DNA from: Arthrobacter sp. DNA4
GTDB taxonomy: Bacteria > Actinomycetota > Actinomycetes > Actinomycetales > Micrococcaceae
DNA: 64,000 nucleotides
Direction of reading: 5' to 3'
Assembly (NCBI RefSeq): GCF_024362385.1
Contig: NZ_CP101466.1
Location: forward strand, 3,844,001 to 3,908,000
Part shown: positions 54,994 to 63,469 of the stretch, piece after piece
How positions within the stretch are numbered: the stretch's first letter is position 1
How the letters are laid out: each line of letters begins with the position of its first letter
Program-made: the position numbers and the translations under genes
Notes under the pieces: model-generated
Told to the model about the DNA's origin: nothing
What the model saw: only the letters and a program-made list of their open reading frames with translations
Databases searched by the model: none

Positions 54994-55230
54994 ATGAATG
55001 ATCAGGACATTTTGACGCACATCCAGGCCCTCGTGGAGGAGGAGCACTCACTGCGTGAGGGCTCGGGGGACGGGCAGGCCCCGGACCAGGCACGGCTCAA
55101 GTACGTGGAAGAAAGCCTGGACCAGTGCTGGGACCTGCTGCGCCAACGGCGGGCCAAGAAGGATTCGGGCGAGAACCCGAACGACGCCGAAGCCCGCCCC
55201 ATCAGCGAGGTGGAGGGCTACCGGCAGTAA
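54994..55230 (+). CDS. DUF2630 family protein
   Basis: The 78-residue hydrophilic protein matches DUF2630: DILTHIQALVEEEHSLRE, RLKYVEESLDQCWDLLRQRR, and SEVEGYRQ at the end. It is largely helical, possibly a coiled coil. Its function is unknown. GTAAGGGG precedes the ATG. Confidence 0.88.
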   Translation: MNDQDILTHIQALVEEEHSLREGSGDGQAPDQARLKYVEESLDQCWDLLRQRRAKKDSGENPNDAEARPISEVEGYRQ

Positions 55231-55313
55231 CCCCGCCGCATCCCACCATCCTGGGTGTCCGGGCCGGCGTGGCCCGGGAACCTGTTTCCGCCACCAACAG
55301 ATTGAGCTCTTCC

Positions 55314-56108
55314 ATGCGTATTGCAGTAGCGCAGATCATCAGCAGTGCCGACACCGCCGCCAACCTGGAACTCATCTGGGACTATGCCGCCCAGGCCAGG
55401 AACGCCGGAGCGCAGCTGGTGGTCTTTCCCGAGGCGTCCATGCGCGCCTTCGGCCATTCCCTGAAGGACATTGCCGAGCCCGTTGACGGCCCGTGGGCCA
55501 GCGAAGTCCGCAGGATGGCGAAGGAGCTGGACCTCACGATCGTGGCCGTCATGTTCACTCCGGGAAAGGACGGCCGGGTCCGCAACACGCTGCTGGTCAC
55601 CGGGCCCGGAGTGGAGGCGTCCTACGACAAAGTCCACCTTTTTGACGCCTTCGGTTTCACGGAGTCCAAGACAGTGGACGCCGGGGAAGCGCCGGTGACG
55701 TTCGAGCTGGACGGGACGGTGTTCGGCCTGGCGACCTGCTACGACGTCCGCTTCCCGGGCCTCTTCACCGCCAATGCCAACGCGGGTGCCCAAGTAAATA
55801 TCGTGTGTGCCTCCTGGGGTGCCGGTGAGGGCAAGGCGGAGCAGTGGGACCTGCTGGTGCGGGCCCGGGCGCTGGACAGCACCACTTTTGTGGTCGCCTG
55901 CGGCCAGGGCGACCCCGAAACAGTGGGCGCCGGCCGGGCGGGCACGGCACCCACCGGCATCGGGCACAGCGCCGTGATCACCCCCCTGGGCAAGGCGGTG
56001 GTGGCATTGGGCGGTAAGCCGGAACTTGCCGTCGTCGACATTGATCCCTCAACGGTGGATGACGTCCGGACCAAGCTGCCCGTCCTGGCCAACGCCCGCA
56101 CATTCTGA
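55314..56108 (+). CDS. Carbon-nitrogen hydrolase (nitrilase superfamily)
   Basis: The 264-residue protein has the Glu-Lys-Cys triad: E in VVFPEASMRAFG, K in ASYDKVHLFDAFG and C in GLATCYDVRFPG. The FDAFGFTESKTVDAGE region is typical of the branch near omega-amidase and deaminated-glutathione amidase. It hydrolyses an amide. The exact substrate is not evident. It precedes the ammonium transporter by 325 bp. Confidence 0.9.
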   Translation: MRIAVAQIISSADTAANLELIWDYAAQARNAGAQLVVFPEASMRAFGHSLKDIAEPVDGPWASEVRRMAKELDLTIVAVMFTPGKDGRVRNTLLVTGPGVEASYDKVHLFDAFGFTESKTVDAGEAPVTFELDGTVFGLATCYDVRFPGLFTANANAGAQVNIVCASWGAGEGKAEQWDLLVRARALDSTTFVVACGQGDPETVGAGRAGTAPTGIGHSAVITPLGKAVVALGGKPELAVVDIDPSTVDDVRTKLPVLANARTF

Positions 56109-56433
56109 TCGCGTGAGGCGCCGTTCATGGCTTCGAAACAGACGGCAAAAGAGAGGACGACGCCGGGTCTCACCTGGGGCGTGCCGCCTGCGCCCGTGAT
56201 GGCAGGCATCCGGCGGGGCCGGGGCGTACGGAGGCCGGCGGCGGAACAGACGCCGTTTACATGCCCGAAACATAGCCGATACGTGAACTTCACGCACGGG
56301 CTATTTGTGTAACGTGGCCGCAACTTTAAGCGGCATTGGCTGAAACACACACCGCCAAAAATGGATCCCGGGGGAAATGCCACGGGGCCAATCGGGCCCC
56401 TGCACCACGTTCACGTTGCGAAGGGACCCACCG
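56109..56433. promoter_or_regulatory. Regulatory region upstream of amt
   Basis: No convincing gene is seen in these 325 bp. The right half holds a GlnR-like box at 56309-56346, about 90 bp before the amt start. The left half is GC-rich without clear motifs. Confidence 0.6.
56309..56346 (+). promoter_or_regulatory. GlnR-type box in front of amt
   Basis: The blocks GTAAC, GCAAC, CGGCA and GAAAC are separated by exactly 6 bp each. This fits the a-b-a-b layout of actinobacterial GlnR sites (gTnAC-n6-GaAAC repeated). The first and last blocks match fully, the second matches 4 of 5, the third is poor. GlnR activates amt under nitrogen limitation in relatives. Confidence 0.6.
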
Positions 56434-57746
56434 GTGGAAATCACTGCCCAACACGTCTGGCTGATGATCTCGGCAGCCATGGTCCTGCTGATGACCCCGG
56501 GGCTTGGCCTCTTCTACGGCGGCATGACCCGCGCCAAGGCCGCCCTCAACATGATCATGATGAGCTTTATCTCGGCGGGGATTGTTGGCGTGGTCTGGGT
56601 CCTGTGGGGCTACTCAATGACCACCGGCGACGGCGTCCTGGGCCTCTTCGGCAATCCCTTCACCAGCTTCGGCCTGCAGAACCTCATGGGTTCACCGGAC
56701 CTCCTCAAGGCCGGGTACAGCGCGACGTTCGCCATCATCACGGTTGCCCTGATCAGCGGCGCCATCGCCGACCGCGCCAAGTTCGGGGCCTGGGCCCTGT
56801 TCGTGCCGGTGTGGATTACGGTGATCTACTGCCCGCTCGCCTACATGATCTGGGGTGGCGGGCTGATGAGCGCAGGGGGCGCCGTCACGCAAATCTTCGG
56901 CCAGGTCATCGATTTTGCCGGCGGTGCCGTGGTGGAAATCAGTTCGGGAACGGCCGCCCTGGTGCTGGCCGTGATTGTTGGCCAGCGGCACGGGTTCGCG
57001 AAGGACCCCAACCACCGCCCCCACAACCTGCCTTTCATCATGCTGGGTGCCGCGATTCTGTGGTTCGGCTGGTTTGGCTTCAACGGCGGGGCCGCCACCA
57101 GCGTCGAACAGGCCGGCCTCATTTGGATCAACACCCTGGTGGCACCCGCGGCCGCCATGCTCAGCTGGCTGGTCACGGAGAAGGTCCGCCACGGACACCC
57201 CACATCCCTGGGCGCAGCCTCCGGCGTGGTTGCCGGCCTGGTAGCCATCACCCCTTCATGCGCCAACATCAGCCCGGTGGCCGCTATCGGCCTGGGCCTG
57301 GTGGCGCGGCCTGCTGCGTATTCGTGGACCTCAAATACCGCTTTGGCCTCGACGACTCCCTGGACGTTGTGGGTGTCCACCTGGGTGCCCTCATCGGCAC
57401 CCTGTCCCTTGGCTTCATCGCCCTTCCCGTGAACGGCCAGGGCGGCGGCCTCTTCTACGGCGGCGGAGTCCAGCAGCTCATTGCCCAGACAGCCGCCGTC
57501 GTCATCACCCTGCTGTTGTCCGGTGTTGGCACCGCGGTCATTGCCCGGACCATCAACAAGACGGTGGGCTTCCGGGTCAGCCACGAGGCCGAGACCGCCG
57601 GCGTGGACCTGGCCGAGCACGCCGAGACTGCCTACGCATTCGGTGAGATCGGAGCAGGATTCAATCCCCTGCGCCACGCCGCGGCCCACATCCCGACCGC
57701 ACCTGCCCCGGCTGAACGGCATGCCAAGGAAGACTCCTTCGCGTAG
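56434..57746 (+). pseudogene. amt: Ammonium transporter Amt, one frameshift
   Basis: Amt imports ammonium. Family motifs include LMTPGLGLFYGGMTRAKAAL, GAVVEISSGTAALVLA, WFGWFGFNGGA and KYRFGLDDSLDVVGVH. Length would be about 437 residues with 11 membrane helices. The frame breaks near 57301-57309 (GTGGCGCGG): upstream ends IGLGLVA, and downstream resumes AACCVFVDLKYRF; one extra base restores it. No other damage is visible. The start is GTG 56434, where the family N-terminus (MEITAQHVWLMISAAMVLL) begins. It stands alone without glnK and glnD. Confidence 0.9.
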
Positions 57747-57755
57747 GTTTCCGTT

Positions 57756-58382
57756 CTAGTCCGCAAGGATCTTGTAGAGCGCCCGGCGCAATTCGTCCAT
57801 CTTTTCGACGGCGGCAGCCCGCTGTTCCCCGGTCACTCCGGCGCGGAACTGGTGGATGGCACCCATGAGCTTGGCGATGCTCTGATGGAAGTCCCTGTCC
57901 GCACTGTCCGGTTCAGCGTTCCATGCGTTATCCATTTCCTCAGCGTGTTCCGCCACGTAGGCCCTCCCTGCATCGGTGAGGGCAAACTCAGTCCCGCGGC
58001 CTTCACTGAGCGCCTCAATCAAGCCCTCGTCCACCAGCTGCTGGAGCGTGGGATAGATGGATCCCGGGCTGGGCCGCCACACGCCGCCGGTCTTGGCGGC
58101 AATGGTCTTGATCAGTCCGTAACCATTGGACGGCGTCTCTGCCAGGAGTGACAGGATGGCCGCGCGCACGTCGCCACGACTGGCCCTCCGTCCGCCGCGG
58201 CCGAAGCCGGGGCCGAACCCGGGACCAAAACCCGGCCCGAATCCGGGGCCAAAACCGGGGCCAAACCCCGGCCCAAAGCCTGGACCGCGGTGCCCATGGG
58301 GCCCGCGATGGCCCCTCCCCCGCTCGAAGCGGCCCTTGCCGAACTCCGGGCCCGGATGTTTCTCGTCGAATATGCCTTTCAT
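57756..58382 (-). CDS. PadR family transcriptional regulator with a GFGP-repeat N-terminus
   Basis: The 208-residue protein has a PadR winged helix (RAAILSLLAETPSNGYGLIK, GGVWRPSPGSIYPTLQQLVD) and a C-terminal dimerisation helix. The first 65 residues are unusual: basic Gly/His/Arg-rich, then seven tetrapeptides of GFGP type encoded by 12-bp repeats. It lies 43 bp from a perfect 34-bp palindrome, probably its own operator. It is divergent from a class A PBP gene and converges with amt. Confidence 0.9.
   Translation of the reverse strand: MKGIFDEKHPGPEFGKGRFERGRGHRGPHGHRGPGFGPGFGPGFGPGFGPGFGPGFGPGFGRGGRRASRGDVRAAILSLLAETPSNGYGLIKTIAAKTGGVWRPSPGSIYPTLQQLVDEGLIEALSEGRGTEFALTDAGRAYVAEHAEEMDNAWNAEPDSADRDFHQSIAKLMGAIHQFRAGVTGEQRAAAVEKMDELRRALYKILAD
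58201..58284. repeat. Seven 12-bp tandem repeats coding for GFGP
   Basis: Seven 12-bp units (for example CCGAAGCCGGGG, CCAAAACCGGGG) follow each other without interruption within the PadR gene. The third codon positions vary, so the run is old or selected at protein level. Copy number is likely to vary. Confidence 0.9.
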
Positions 58383-58424
58383 GGTGGCATCGTCCTTTCA
58401 TATTGACCTGTTCGCTGTCACTTC

Positions 58425-58458
58425 AGCGATAGTTAACGATATGTCGTTAACTATCGCT
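58425..58458. promoter_or_regulatory. Perfect 34-bp palindrome, probable PadR operator
   Basis: AGCGATAGTTAACGA (58425-58439) and TCGTTAACTATCGCT (58444-58458) are exact complements around TATG. The site is AT-rich relative to its surroundings and lies between the padR ATG and the PBP gene, so it may control both. Confidence 0.8.
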
Positions 58459-58559
58459 GGTCAACAGTTGGATGTGACCAAATCCTGATCCTTCCGCCTC
58501 TGGTTCGCCCTTCCCCGTGAGCGTATTCTGTTCCCACTTCCGAGGACGAGGGCTGAAAA

Positions 58560-60731
58560 ATGGTGAAGAGGCGGAAGCGCGGGCGCAGTTTTGGCGCGGC
58601 CCTGGGAAGGATCCTGGGGTTCATTGCAGCGAGCGTCATGTGTGGCGTACTGGTGGCCAGCCTCGTGGTCCCGGCGGTGGCAGCAGCGGGGATGGGGGTC
58701 AGTTCCTCCATTGGTTTCTTCGAAAGCCTGCCGGCAGAGCTGACGGTGCAGCCGCCGTCGCAGGCCACCAAAGTCCTGAGCTCAGACGGGCAGTCGATTG
58801 CAACCTTTTATGCGGAGAACCGTGTGCGGGTGCCGCTGGACCAGATGTCGCCCTTCATCAAGGACGGCATTATCGCCATCGAGGACAGCAGGTTCTACGA
58901 GCACGCGGGCGTGGACCCGCAGGGGATACTGCGGGCGGTGGTGTCCAACCTGACCAAAGGCGGCGAGCAGGGCGCATCGACCATCACGCAGCAGTACGTC
59001 ACCAACGTCCTGAACGAGGCGCAGCTTTCGCAGGACAGGCCGGACGCGGTGGTGCTGAACGGGCAGAAGAACCTGGGCGACAAACTGCGCGAAATGAAGC
59101 TGGCCGTCACGTTGGAGAAGAAGTACACCAAGGACCAAATCCTTGAGGGGTACCTCAATATCGTGTTCTTCAGCAGCAACGCGTACGGGATTGAAGCGGC
59201 GGCACGCTACTTCTTCAGCACCACCGCGAAGGACCTTACCCTCCCCCAGGCCGCCTTGCTGGCCGGGGTGGTCAACAGCCCCACCCTCTACAACCCGGCC
59301 ACCAATCCTGATAAGTCGATCGTGCGCAGGAACCAGGTCCTGTCCGAGATGCTGCGCCTGCGCAAGATCACGCAGGCCCGATACGATGCCGCCGTGGCCA
59401 CCCCGATCCAGCTGAAGATCACGCCGCAGCAGCAGGGGTGCGCCAACGCTGCCATGGCGCCGTACTTCTGCGACTACATCTCCCATTTGATCCTGAACAA
59501 TCCCGCCTACGGGCCCACCGAGGCTGACCGCGAACGGAGGCTTTACCGCGGCGGCCTCACCATCACCACCACCCTGGACAGCAGGCTCCAGGCAGCCGCC
59601 CAGGCCCAGGTGGATGGAACCGCGGGCGCAAATCCGGACCGGTGGGCGGCCTCGCTGCTGACCCTGCAGCCAGGCAGCGGCAAGATCCTGGCCATGGCCC
59701 AAAACACGGTCTTCCTCCCGCAACCAGGCAAGTTCGACACCAACCTGAACTTCAACGTGGATGCCAAGGACGCCCAGGGCAACGACCTGAACGGCGCCGG
59801 CGGGTTCCAGCCCGGTTCCACCATGAAGCCCTTTACCTTTGCGGAGTGGCTGAACGAGGGAAAGTCGCTCACCGCCGAAGTGGACGCCTCACGCCGTGTC
59901 TATCCGCTGGGGTTCCCGTGGAAGGACAGCTGCGGGAAGGTGCTGGGAGCGTACAGCACGGCGCAGGCCAACCCTGCCCTCGGCGCTGCCGATGACCTGC
60001 AGAATGCGGAGGACGGCTTCTACCGCCCGATGCCCGTGAATTACGGCCTGTACAACTCGATCAACACGGCCACTTTCGCTTCGGCATCCCAGCTCGACTT
60101 TTGCGGCATCCAGAAGATGGTGGACGCCGTAGGGCTGCACAGCGGCTTGGACAGCACCCCGGTCAACATGCATCAGCTGGGCAACCTCCTCGGCGGCACC
60201 GGCGTGGCGCCCCTCACCCTGGCAAACGCATTTGCCACCTTCGCCACGGAGGGCCGCTACTGTGCTCCCATCGCCCTGGTTGATGTCACTGATGCCGCCG
60301 GGGCAAAACTGCCCGCCCAGGCCCCGGACTGCCACGACGCCGTCAAACCCGACGTGGCCCGAGGCGTCAACTCGGTACTGCAGGACGTGCTGAAGAAGGG
60401 TTCCGGCGTCTGGATCAACCCGAAGGTGCAGGACAAAGTTCCTACCGCCGCCAAGACCGGAACCTCGAACAACAACGGGTCCACCTGGGTGGTTGGCTAC
60501 ACCACCGGCCTGGTCACGGCGTCCTTCTTCGGCGATGCCCTGGAAGGCCAAAAGCGGGCAGGGCAGAACGTTACCATCAACGGCACGTTCTACCCCCGCC
60601 TTGACGGGTACATGATTGCCGGGCCGCAGTGGGCCAACTACATGCTTAAGGTGGCACCGCTCTACCCCGCGGGTCCGTTCGCGCCGCCTCCCGCTTCGAT
60701 GATTGGACCCAATCCCAACTACAAGCCGTAG
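58560..60731 (+). CDS. Class A penicillin-binding protein (transglycosylase/transpeptidase)
   Basis: The 723-residue bifunctional cell-wall enzyme has a membrane anchor (residues about 15-45), a GT51 glycosyltransferase domain (IIAIEDSRFYEHAGVDPQGI, with the catalytic Glu, and GASTITQQYVTNVL) and a transpeptidase domain with GSTMKPF (SxxK), YNSINT (SxN) and AKTGTSNNNGST (KTG). The C-terminal Pro-rich end is short. It polymerises and cross-links peptidoglycan. It is divergent from padR. Confidence 0.94.
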   Translation: MVKRRKRGRSFGAALGRILGFIAASVMCGVLVASLVVPAVAAAGMGVSSSIGFFESLPAELTVQPPSQATKVLSSDGQSIATFYAENRVRVPLDQMSPFIKDGIIAIEDSRFYEHAGVDPQGILRAVVSNLTKGGEQGASTITQQYVTNVLNEAQLSQDRPDAVVLNGQKNLGDKLREMKLAVTLEKKYTKDQILEGYLNIVFFSSNAYGIEAAARYFFSTTAKDLTLPQAALLAGVVNSPTLYNPATNPDKSIVRRNQVLSEMLRLRKITQARYDAAVATPIQLKITPQQQGCANAAMAPYFCDYISHLILNNPAYGPTEADRERRLYRGGLTITTTLDSRLQAAAQAQVDGTAGANPDRWAASLLTLQPGSGKILAMAQNTVFLPQPGKFDTNLNFNVDAKDAQGNDLNGAGGFQPGSTMKPFTFAEWLNEGKSLTAEVDASRRVYPLGFPWKDSCGKVLGAYSTAQANPALGAADDLQNAEDGFYRPMPVNYGLYNSINTATFASASQLDFCGIQKMVDAVGLHSGLDSTPVNMHQLGNLLGGTGVAPLTLANAFATFATEGRYCAPIALVDVTDAAGAKLPAQAPDCHDAVKPDVARGVNSVLQDVLKKGSGVWINPKVQDKVPTAAKTGTSNNNGSTWVVGYTTGLVTASFFGDALEGQKRAGQNVTINGTFYPRLDGYMIAGPQWANYMLKVAPLYPAGPFAPPPASMIGPNPNYKP

Positions 60732-60791
60732 CCCGGGGATGGTCATCAACGCAGCCCGGTAAGGACCGCACCGCTCTGGCACGATGGGAAC

Positions 60792-61021
60792 GTGCGGGCC
60801 CTTGAGACTGAGCGGCTCATCCTGCGCCCCTGGGAGCCGGTCAGGCGGTTCTCAACTACGCGTTTGAAAGCGGCCTGCCGGAGGTGGTGGCAGTGACCCA
60901 CCCGGCCAACGCCGCGTCGCAGCGGGTGTCCAGAAGGATTGGCCTTGCCCACCGGGGCCAGACCGGCAAGTACTACAACGCCTTGTGCGAGCTGTTCGGG
61001 AGCGCAATCCCTTCCGCCTAG
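60792..61021 (+). pseudogene. Decayed GNAT acetyltransferase remnant
   Basis: A GTG at 60792 opens RALETERLILRPWEPV, the N-terminus of RimJ-type acetyltransferases. In another frame the sequence then continues directly with AVLNYAFESGLPEVVAVTHP and NAASQRVSRRIG, the C-terminal acetyl-CoA-binding part, ending at TAG 61021. The roughly 100 residues between are missing. This is an internal deletion, not a base-call error. Confidence 0.75.
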
Positions 61022-61611
61022 CCCGTACCCTTCCAGAGGCGTTTCCACCAGGACCGCTCCAGTTCGGGCTCAGCAGGAGCCTCCACCGCGCGCGCGGTCC
61101 GGCGGCTGCGCCAGCGCTCCACTTCCTCCTCCACGTCACGGGTCCTGGTGACCACCGGCGGCCCGCCCTGGAGCTGGCGGCGCGCGTCGATCACGCGCCG
61201 GTTGAAATCCTGCAGGATCTCCCGGACCTGCTGCTCGGTGTACTGGACGTCCAGCCTGGTGTCGAGTTCGGCGTCCTCAGTTCGGAGCAGGATGGCCGCC
61301 GGACCCAGGCCGCTGATGTTCTCCCGCTGGATCAGCCCCTTCACCCACCAGTCGGGATCGTACGATTCGCCCAGGCCGGGGATCGGCTTGCCCGCGTACT
61401 TCAGGTTGTCGAACTTCCCTTGCGCCATGGCGTCGCGGACCAGGTACTCGGCACGGGCGGCATCACTGACTTTCCTGCGCTTCTCCCGCTCCTGCGCGTC
61501 GAGGGCATCCAGCGCGGCTTCCTCCTCGGCGCTGATGCCGGCGCCACGGTATGACCGGACTTCGGCCGCACGCTCGAGGCGCTTGCGGAAATCCCCTGCC
61601 CCGCCGCTCAT
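61018..61611 (-). CDS. DUF1992 (DnaJC28-like conserved domain) protein
   Basis: The 197-residue protein has the DUF1992 core LVRDAMAQGKFDNLKYAGKP with IPGLGESYDPDWWVKGLIQR, as found in DnaJC28 homologues, but no J-domain. The function is unknown. C-terminal Arg-rich and Trp segments (RSWWKRLWKG) may bind membranes or nucleic acid. ATG at 61611 has AAGGCGG upstream and is preferred to 61644. Its last 4 bases overlap the acetyltransferase remnant. Confidence 0.85.
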   Translation of the reverse strand: MSGGAGDFRKRLERAAEVRSYRGAGISAEEEAALDALDAQEREKRRKVSDAARAEYLVRDAMAQGKFDNLKYAGKPIPGLGESYDPDWWVKGLIQRENISGLGPAAILLRTEDAELDTRLDVQYTEQQVREILQDFNRRVIDARRQLQGGPPVVTRTRDVEEEVERWRSRRTARAVEAPAEPELERSWWKRLWKGTG

Positions 61612-61691
61612 TGCCGCCACCGCCTTTCCTTGCCTGGCCCCCATCTTCCAGTATTCAGCGGTGGGCTTGTGCGTTCAACGCCCAAGGTGGA

Positions 61692-61723
61692 CGGACGACG
61701 GCGGCGCGTCCCGCCGTCGTCCG
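61692..61723. terminator. Hairpin between DUF1992 and SRPBCC genes
   Basis: CGGACGACGGCGG and CCGCCGTCGTCCG form a 13-bp perfect stem with a 6-nt loop. It follows the SRPBCC stop on the minus strand and belongs to the CCGCCGTCGT family. Confidence 0.75.
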
Positions 61724-61761
61724 CCCACGTGGCGCTGTGGCAAAGGGTGGTTGGTGCGCTG

Positions 61762-62259
61762 TCAGGCGTTGGCGTGCTCGGCGAGGATGCCGTCCATCTG
61801 GCCGACCGCTTCCTTGAGGCCTTCCTCCATGCCCATCTGGATCATCTGCTCGAGTTGTTCCTCGGACTCGAAGGTGGACAGCATGGTCATCCGGGTCCGC
61901 TCCCCCAGCGGCTCCAGGGTCACCGTGGCGTGGCTGATGCCGAACTCCCCGGTGGGGTTGCCGTCGCTGTCTGCGAACCCGTCGTCGAACTGCAGCTCCC
62001 GCGGGGACGCGATGCTGGTGAACTCCCACCAGCCGTGCGCCTTGTCCCCGTCAGGTCCTGTCATGTAGTAGCTGGCCCGGCCGCCCGGAACGAAGTCGTG
62101 CTTGTAGAAAGTGGCGGGATAGGTGGGCGGTCCCCACCAGCGCTCCAGCCGGCGCGGGTCTTCGAAGAGCTGCCAGACGCGCTCCACGCCGGCGTCGAAC
62201 TCGGCGACCAGGGTGAGGCTGAGGGCCTCTGGGTTCTTATCCGTACTGATGACTGTCAT
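61762..62259 (-). CDS. SRPBCC (AHSA1-like) domain protein
   Basis: The 165-residue protein has the START-like AHSA1 fold: LTLVAEFDAGVERVWQLFED, RLERWWGPPTYPATFYKHDF and HATVTLEPLGERTRMTMLS, ending EGLKEAVGQMDGILAEH. It binds a hydrophobic ligand. It follows an ArsR gene by 12 bp. Such ArsR-SRPBCC pairs are common in actinobacteria, and the function is unknown. Confidence 0.88.
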   Translation of the reverse strand: MTVISTDKNPEALSLTLVAEFDAGVERVWQLFEDPRRLERWWGPPTYPATFYKHDFVPGGRASYYMTGPDGDKAHGWWEFTSIASPRELQFDDGFADSDGNPTGEFGISHATVTLEPLGERTRMTMLSTFESEEQLEQMIQMGMEEGLKEAVGQMDGILAEHANA

Positions 62260-62271
62260 GGCAATGCCTTC

Positions 62272-62604
62272 CTAACCTTCAGCGAGAATGTCGGCCATCC
62301 GGGCGGCCCGCTGCCGCCAGATCTGTTCATAGTCGTCGAGCAGCCGCCGGGCGTTTTGCAGTCCTTCGTGGTTGCCCCGCACGATCTGCTCCCTTCCACG
62401 CTTTTCCTTGGTGACCAGTGAAGCGCGTTCCAACACCGCCACATGTTTTTGGACGGCGGCGAAACTCATGGCGTACAGGGCGGCCAGGCCGGACACGGAG
62501 TACTCGCCCACGGTGACCCGGCGGACGATGTCCCGCCGGGTGGAGTCGGCGAATGCCTGGAAGAGGCGGTCCAGTTCGGTCTCGCGCAGCTTTTCTACAA
62601 CCAT
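62272..62604 (-). CDS. ArsR family regulator paired with SRPBCC
   Basis: The 110-residue winged-helix protein has LFQAFADSTRRDIVRRVTVG and LAALYAMSFAAVQKHVAVLE. It lacks metal-binding Cys. It is followed by the SRPBCC gene in the same operon and probably regulates it. Confidence 0.9.
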   Translation of the reverse strand: MVVEKLRETELDRLFQAFADSTRRDIVRRVTVGEYSVSGLAALYAMSFAAVQKHVAVLERASLVTKEKRGREQIVRGNHEGLQNARRLLDDYEQIWRQRAARMADILAEG

Positions 62605-62695
62605 TTGGTTGTACGTTAGTCCCGCAGTGACTGCAGGTCAAGGATTTTTTCCTGTCTCCGGCAGCCCGGCGGCGCCTGCCGGTACCTTAAAGCCC

Positions 62696-63424
62696 ATGAG
62701 TATTTTCCTTGCCGGGGCCGGCCCGGATCCGCTGGGTTTTCCGGACGTCTTTGACCGGTTTGCGGAGGACATCCGGCGGCATGCCGCGCCGGGCCGGACT
62801 GCCCGGATCGCCGTTGCCGTGCATCATCATGGCGGAAGCCTGCAGGAGCTGGTGGAAATCTGCGCAGGGCCCCTCCGGCCCAGGCTTGACTGTGAGGTGG
62901 TGCCGGTGCCGCTGGCAGAAGGCAGGACAGCGGATCCCGCTGATTTCAGCGGTGTGGACGGCGTGGTGGTGGGCGGCGGATTGACGCCGGCGTACTGGAA
63001 GGGCCTCCGCCCCGCGGGCACCGCGATTTCCGGGCTGGTTGCCGGCGGCGCCCCCTATCTGGGGTTCTCCGCCGGAGCCATGGTGGCACCAGGCCCCGCG
63101 CTGATTGGCGGCTGCCGGATCAACGGGGTGGACGTGTGCGGGGAGGAGTGCTCGGAGGGCCTGGATGCAGTCGACGTCCGGGAGGGCCTGGGGATGGTCC
63201 CGTTCGCGGTGGACGTCCACGCCGCCCAGGCCGGGACACTGAGCCGCGCGGTGGGCGCCGTGGCGGCAGGCCTGGTGGAATGGGCGGTTGCCATCGACGA
63301 GGGCACGGCAGTGGTGCTGGAATCAGTCGGAGACCGGGACTACAAGGTCATTGGCAGCGGGAACTGCTGGGACATCCGCGGAGCAGCCGGCGAGGCGAGA
63401 GTGTCCGTGCGGACCGCCGGTTGA
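62696..63424 (+). CDS. Peptidase S51-like / type 1 glutamine amidotransferase-like protein
   Basis: The 242-residue protein has the nucleophile elbow YLGFSAGAMVAPG (Ser) of the S51 (cyanophycinase/dipeptidase E) fold, and VDGVVVGGGLTPAYWKG before it. The N-terminus (MSIFLAGAGPDPLGFPDVFD) is typical of a branch of unknown substrate. An Asp/His partner may be in VPFAVDVHAAQ. ATG at 62696. Confidence 0.8.
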   Translation: MSIFLAGAGPDPLGFPDVFDRFAEDIRRHAAPGRTARIAVAVHHHGGSLQELVEICAGPLRPRLDCEVVPVPLAEGRTADPADFSGVDGVVVGGGLTPAYWKGLRPAGTAISGLVAGGAPYLGFSAGAMVAPGPALIGGCRINGVDVCGEECSEGLDAVDVREGLGMVPFAVDVHAAQAGTLSRAVGAVAAGLVEWAVAIDEGTAVVLESVGDRDYKVIGSGNCWDIRGAAGEARVSVRTAG

Positions 63425-63469
63425 CCGGACGGGGACCGCTGGTGGACTGCAGGGAGCCGGGGCGCCGGC

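Noticed and set aside
58201..58284. CRISPR-like array
   Set aside because: The 12-bp units are contiguous without spacers and encode GFGP in frame within a PadR gene. The 18-bp repeats at 36429-36500 are likewise coding.
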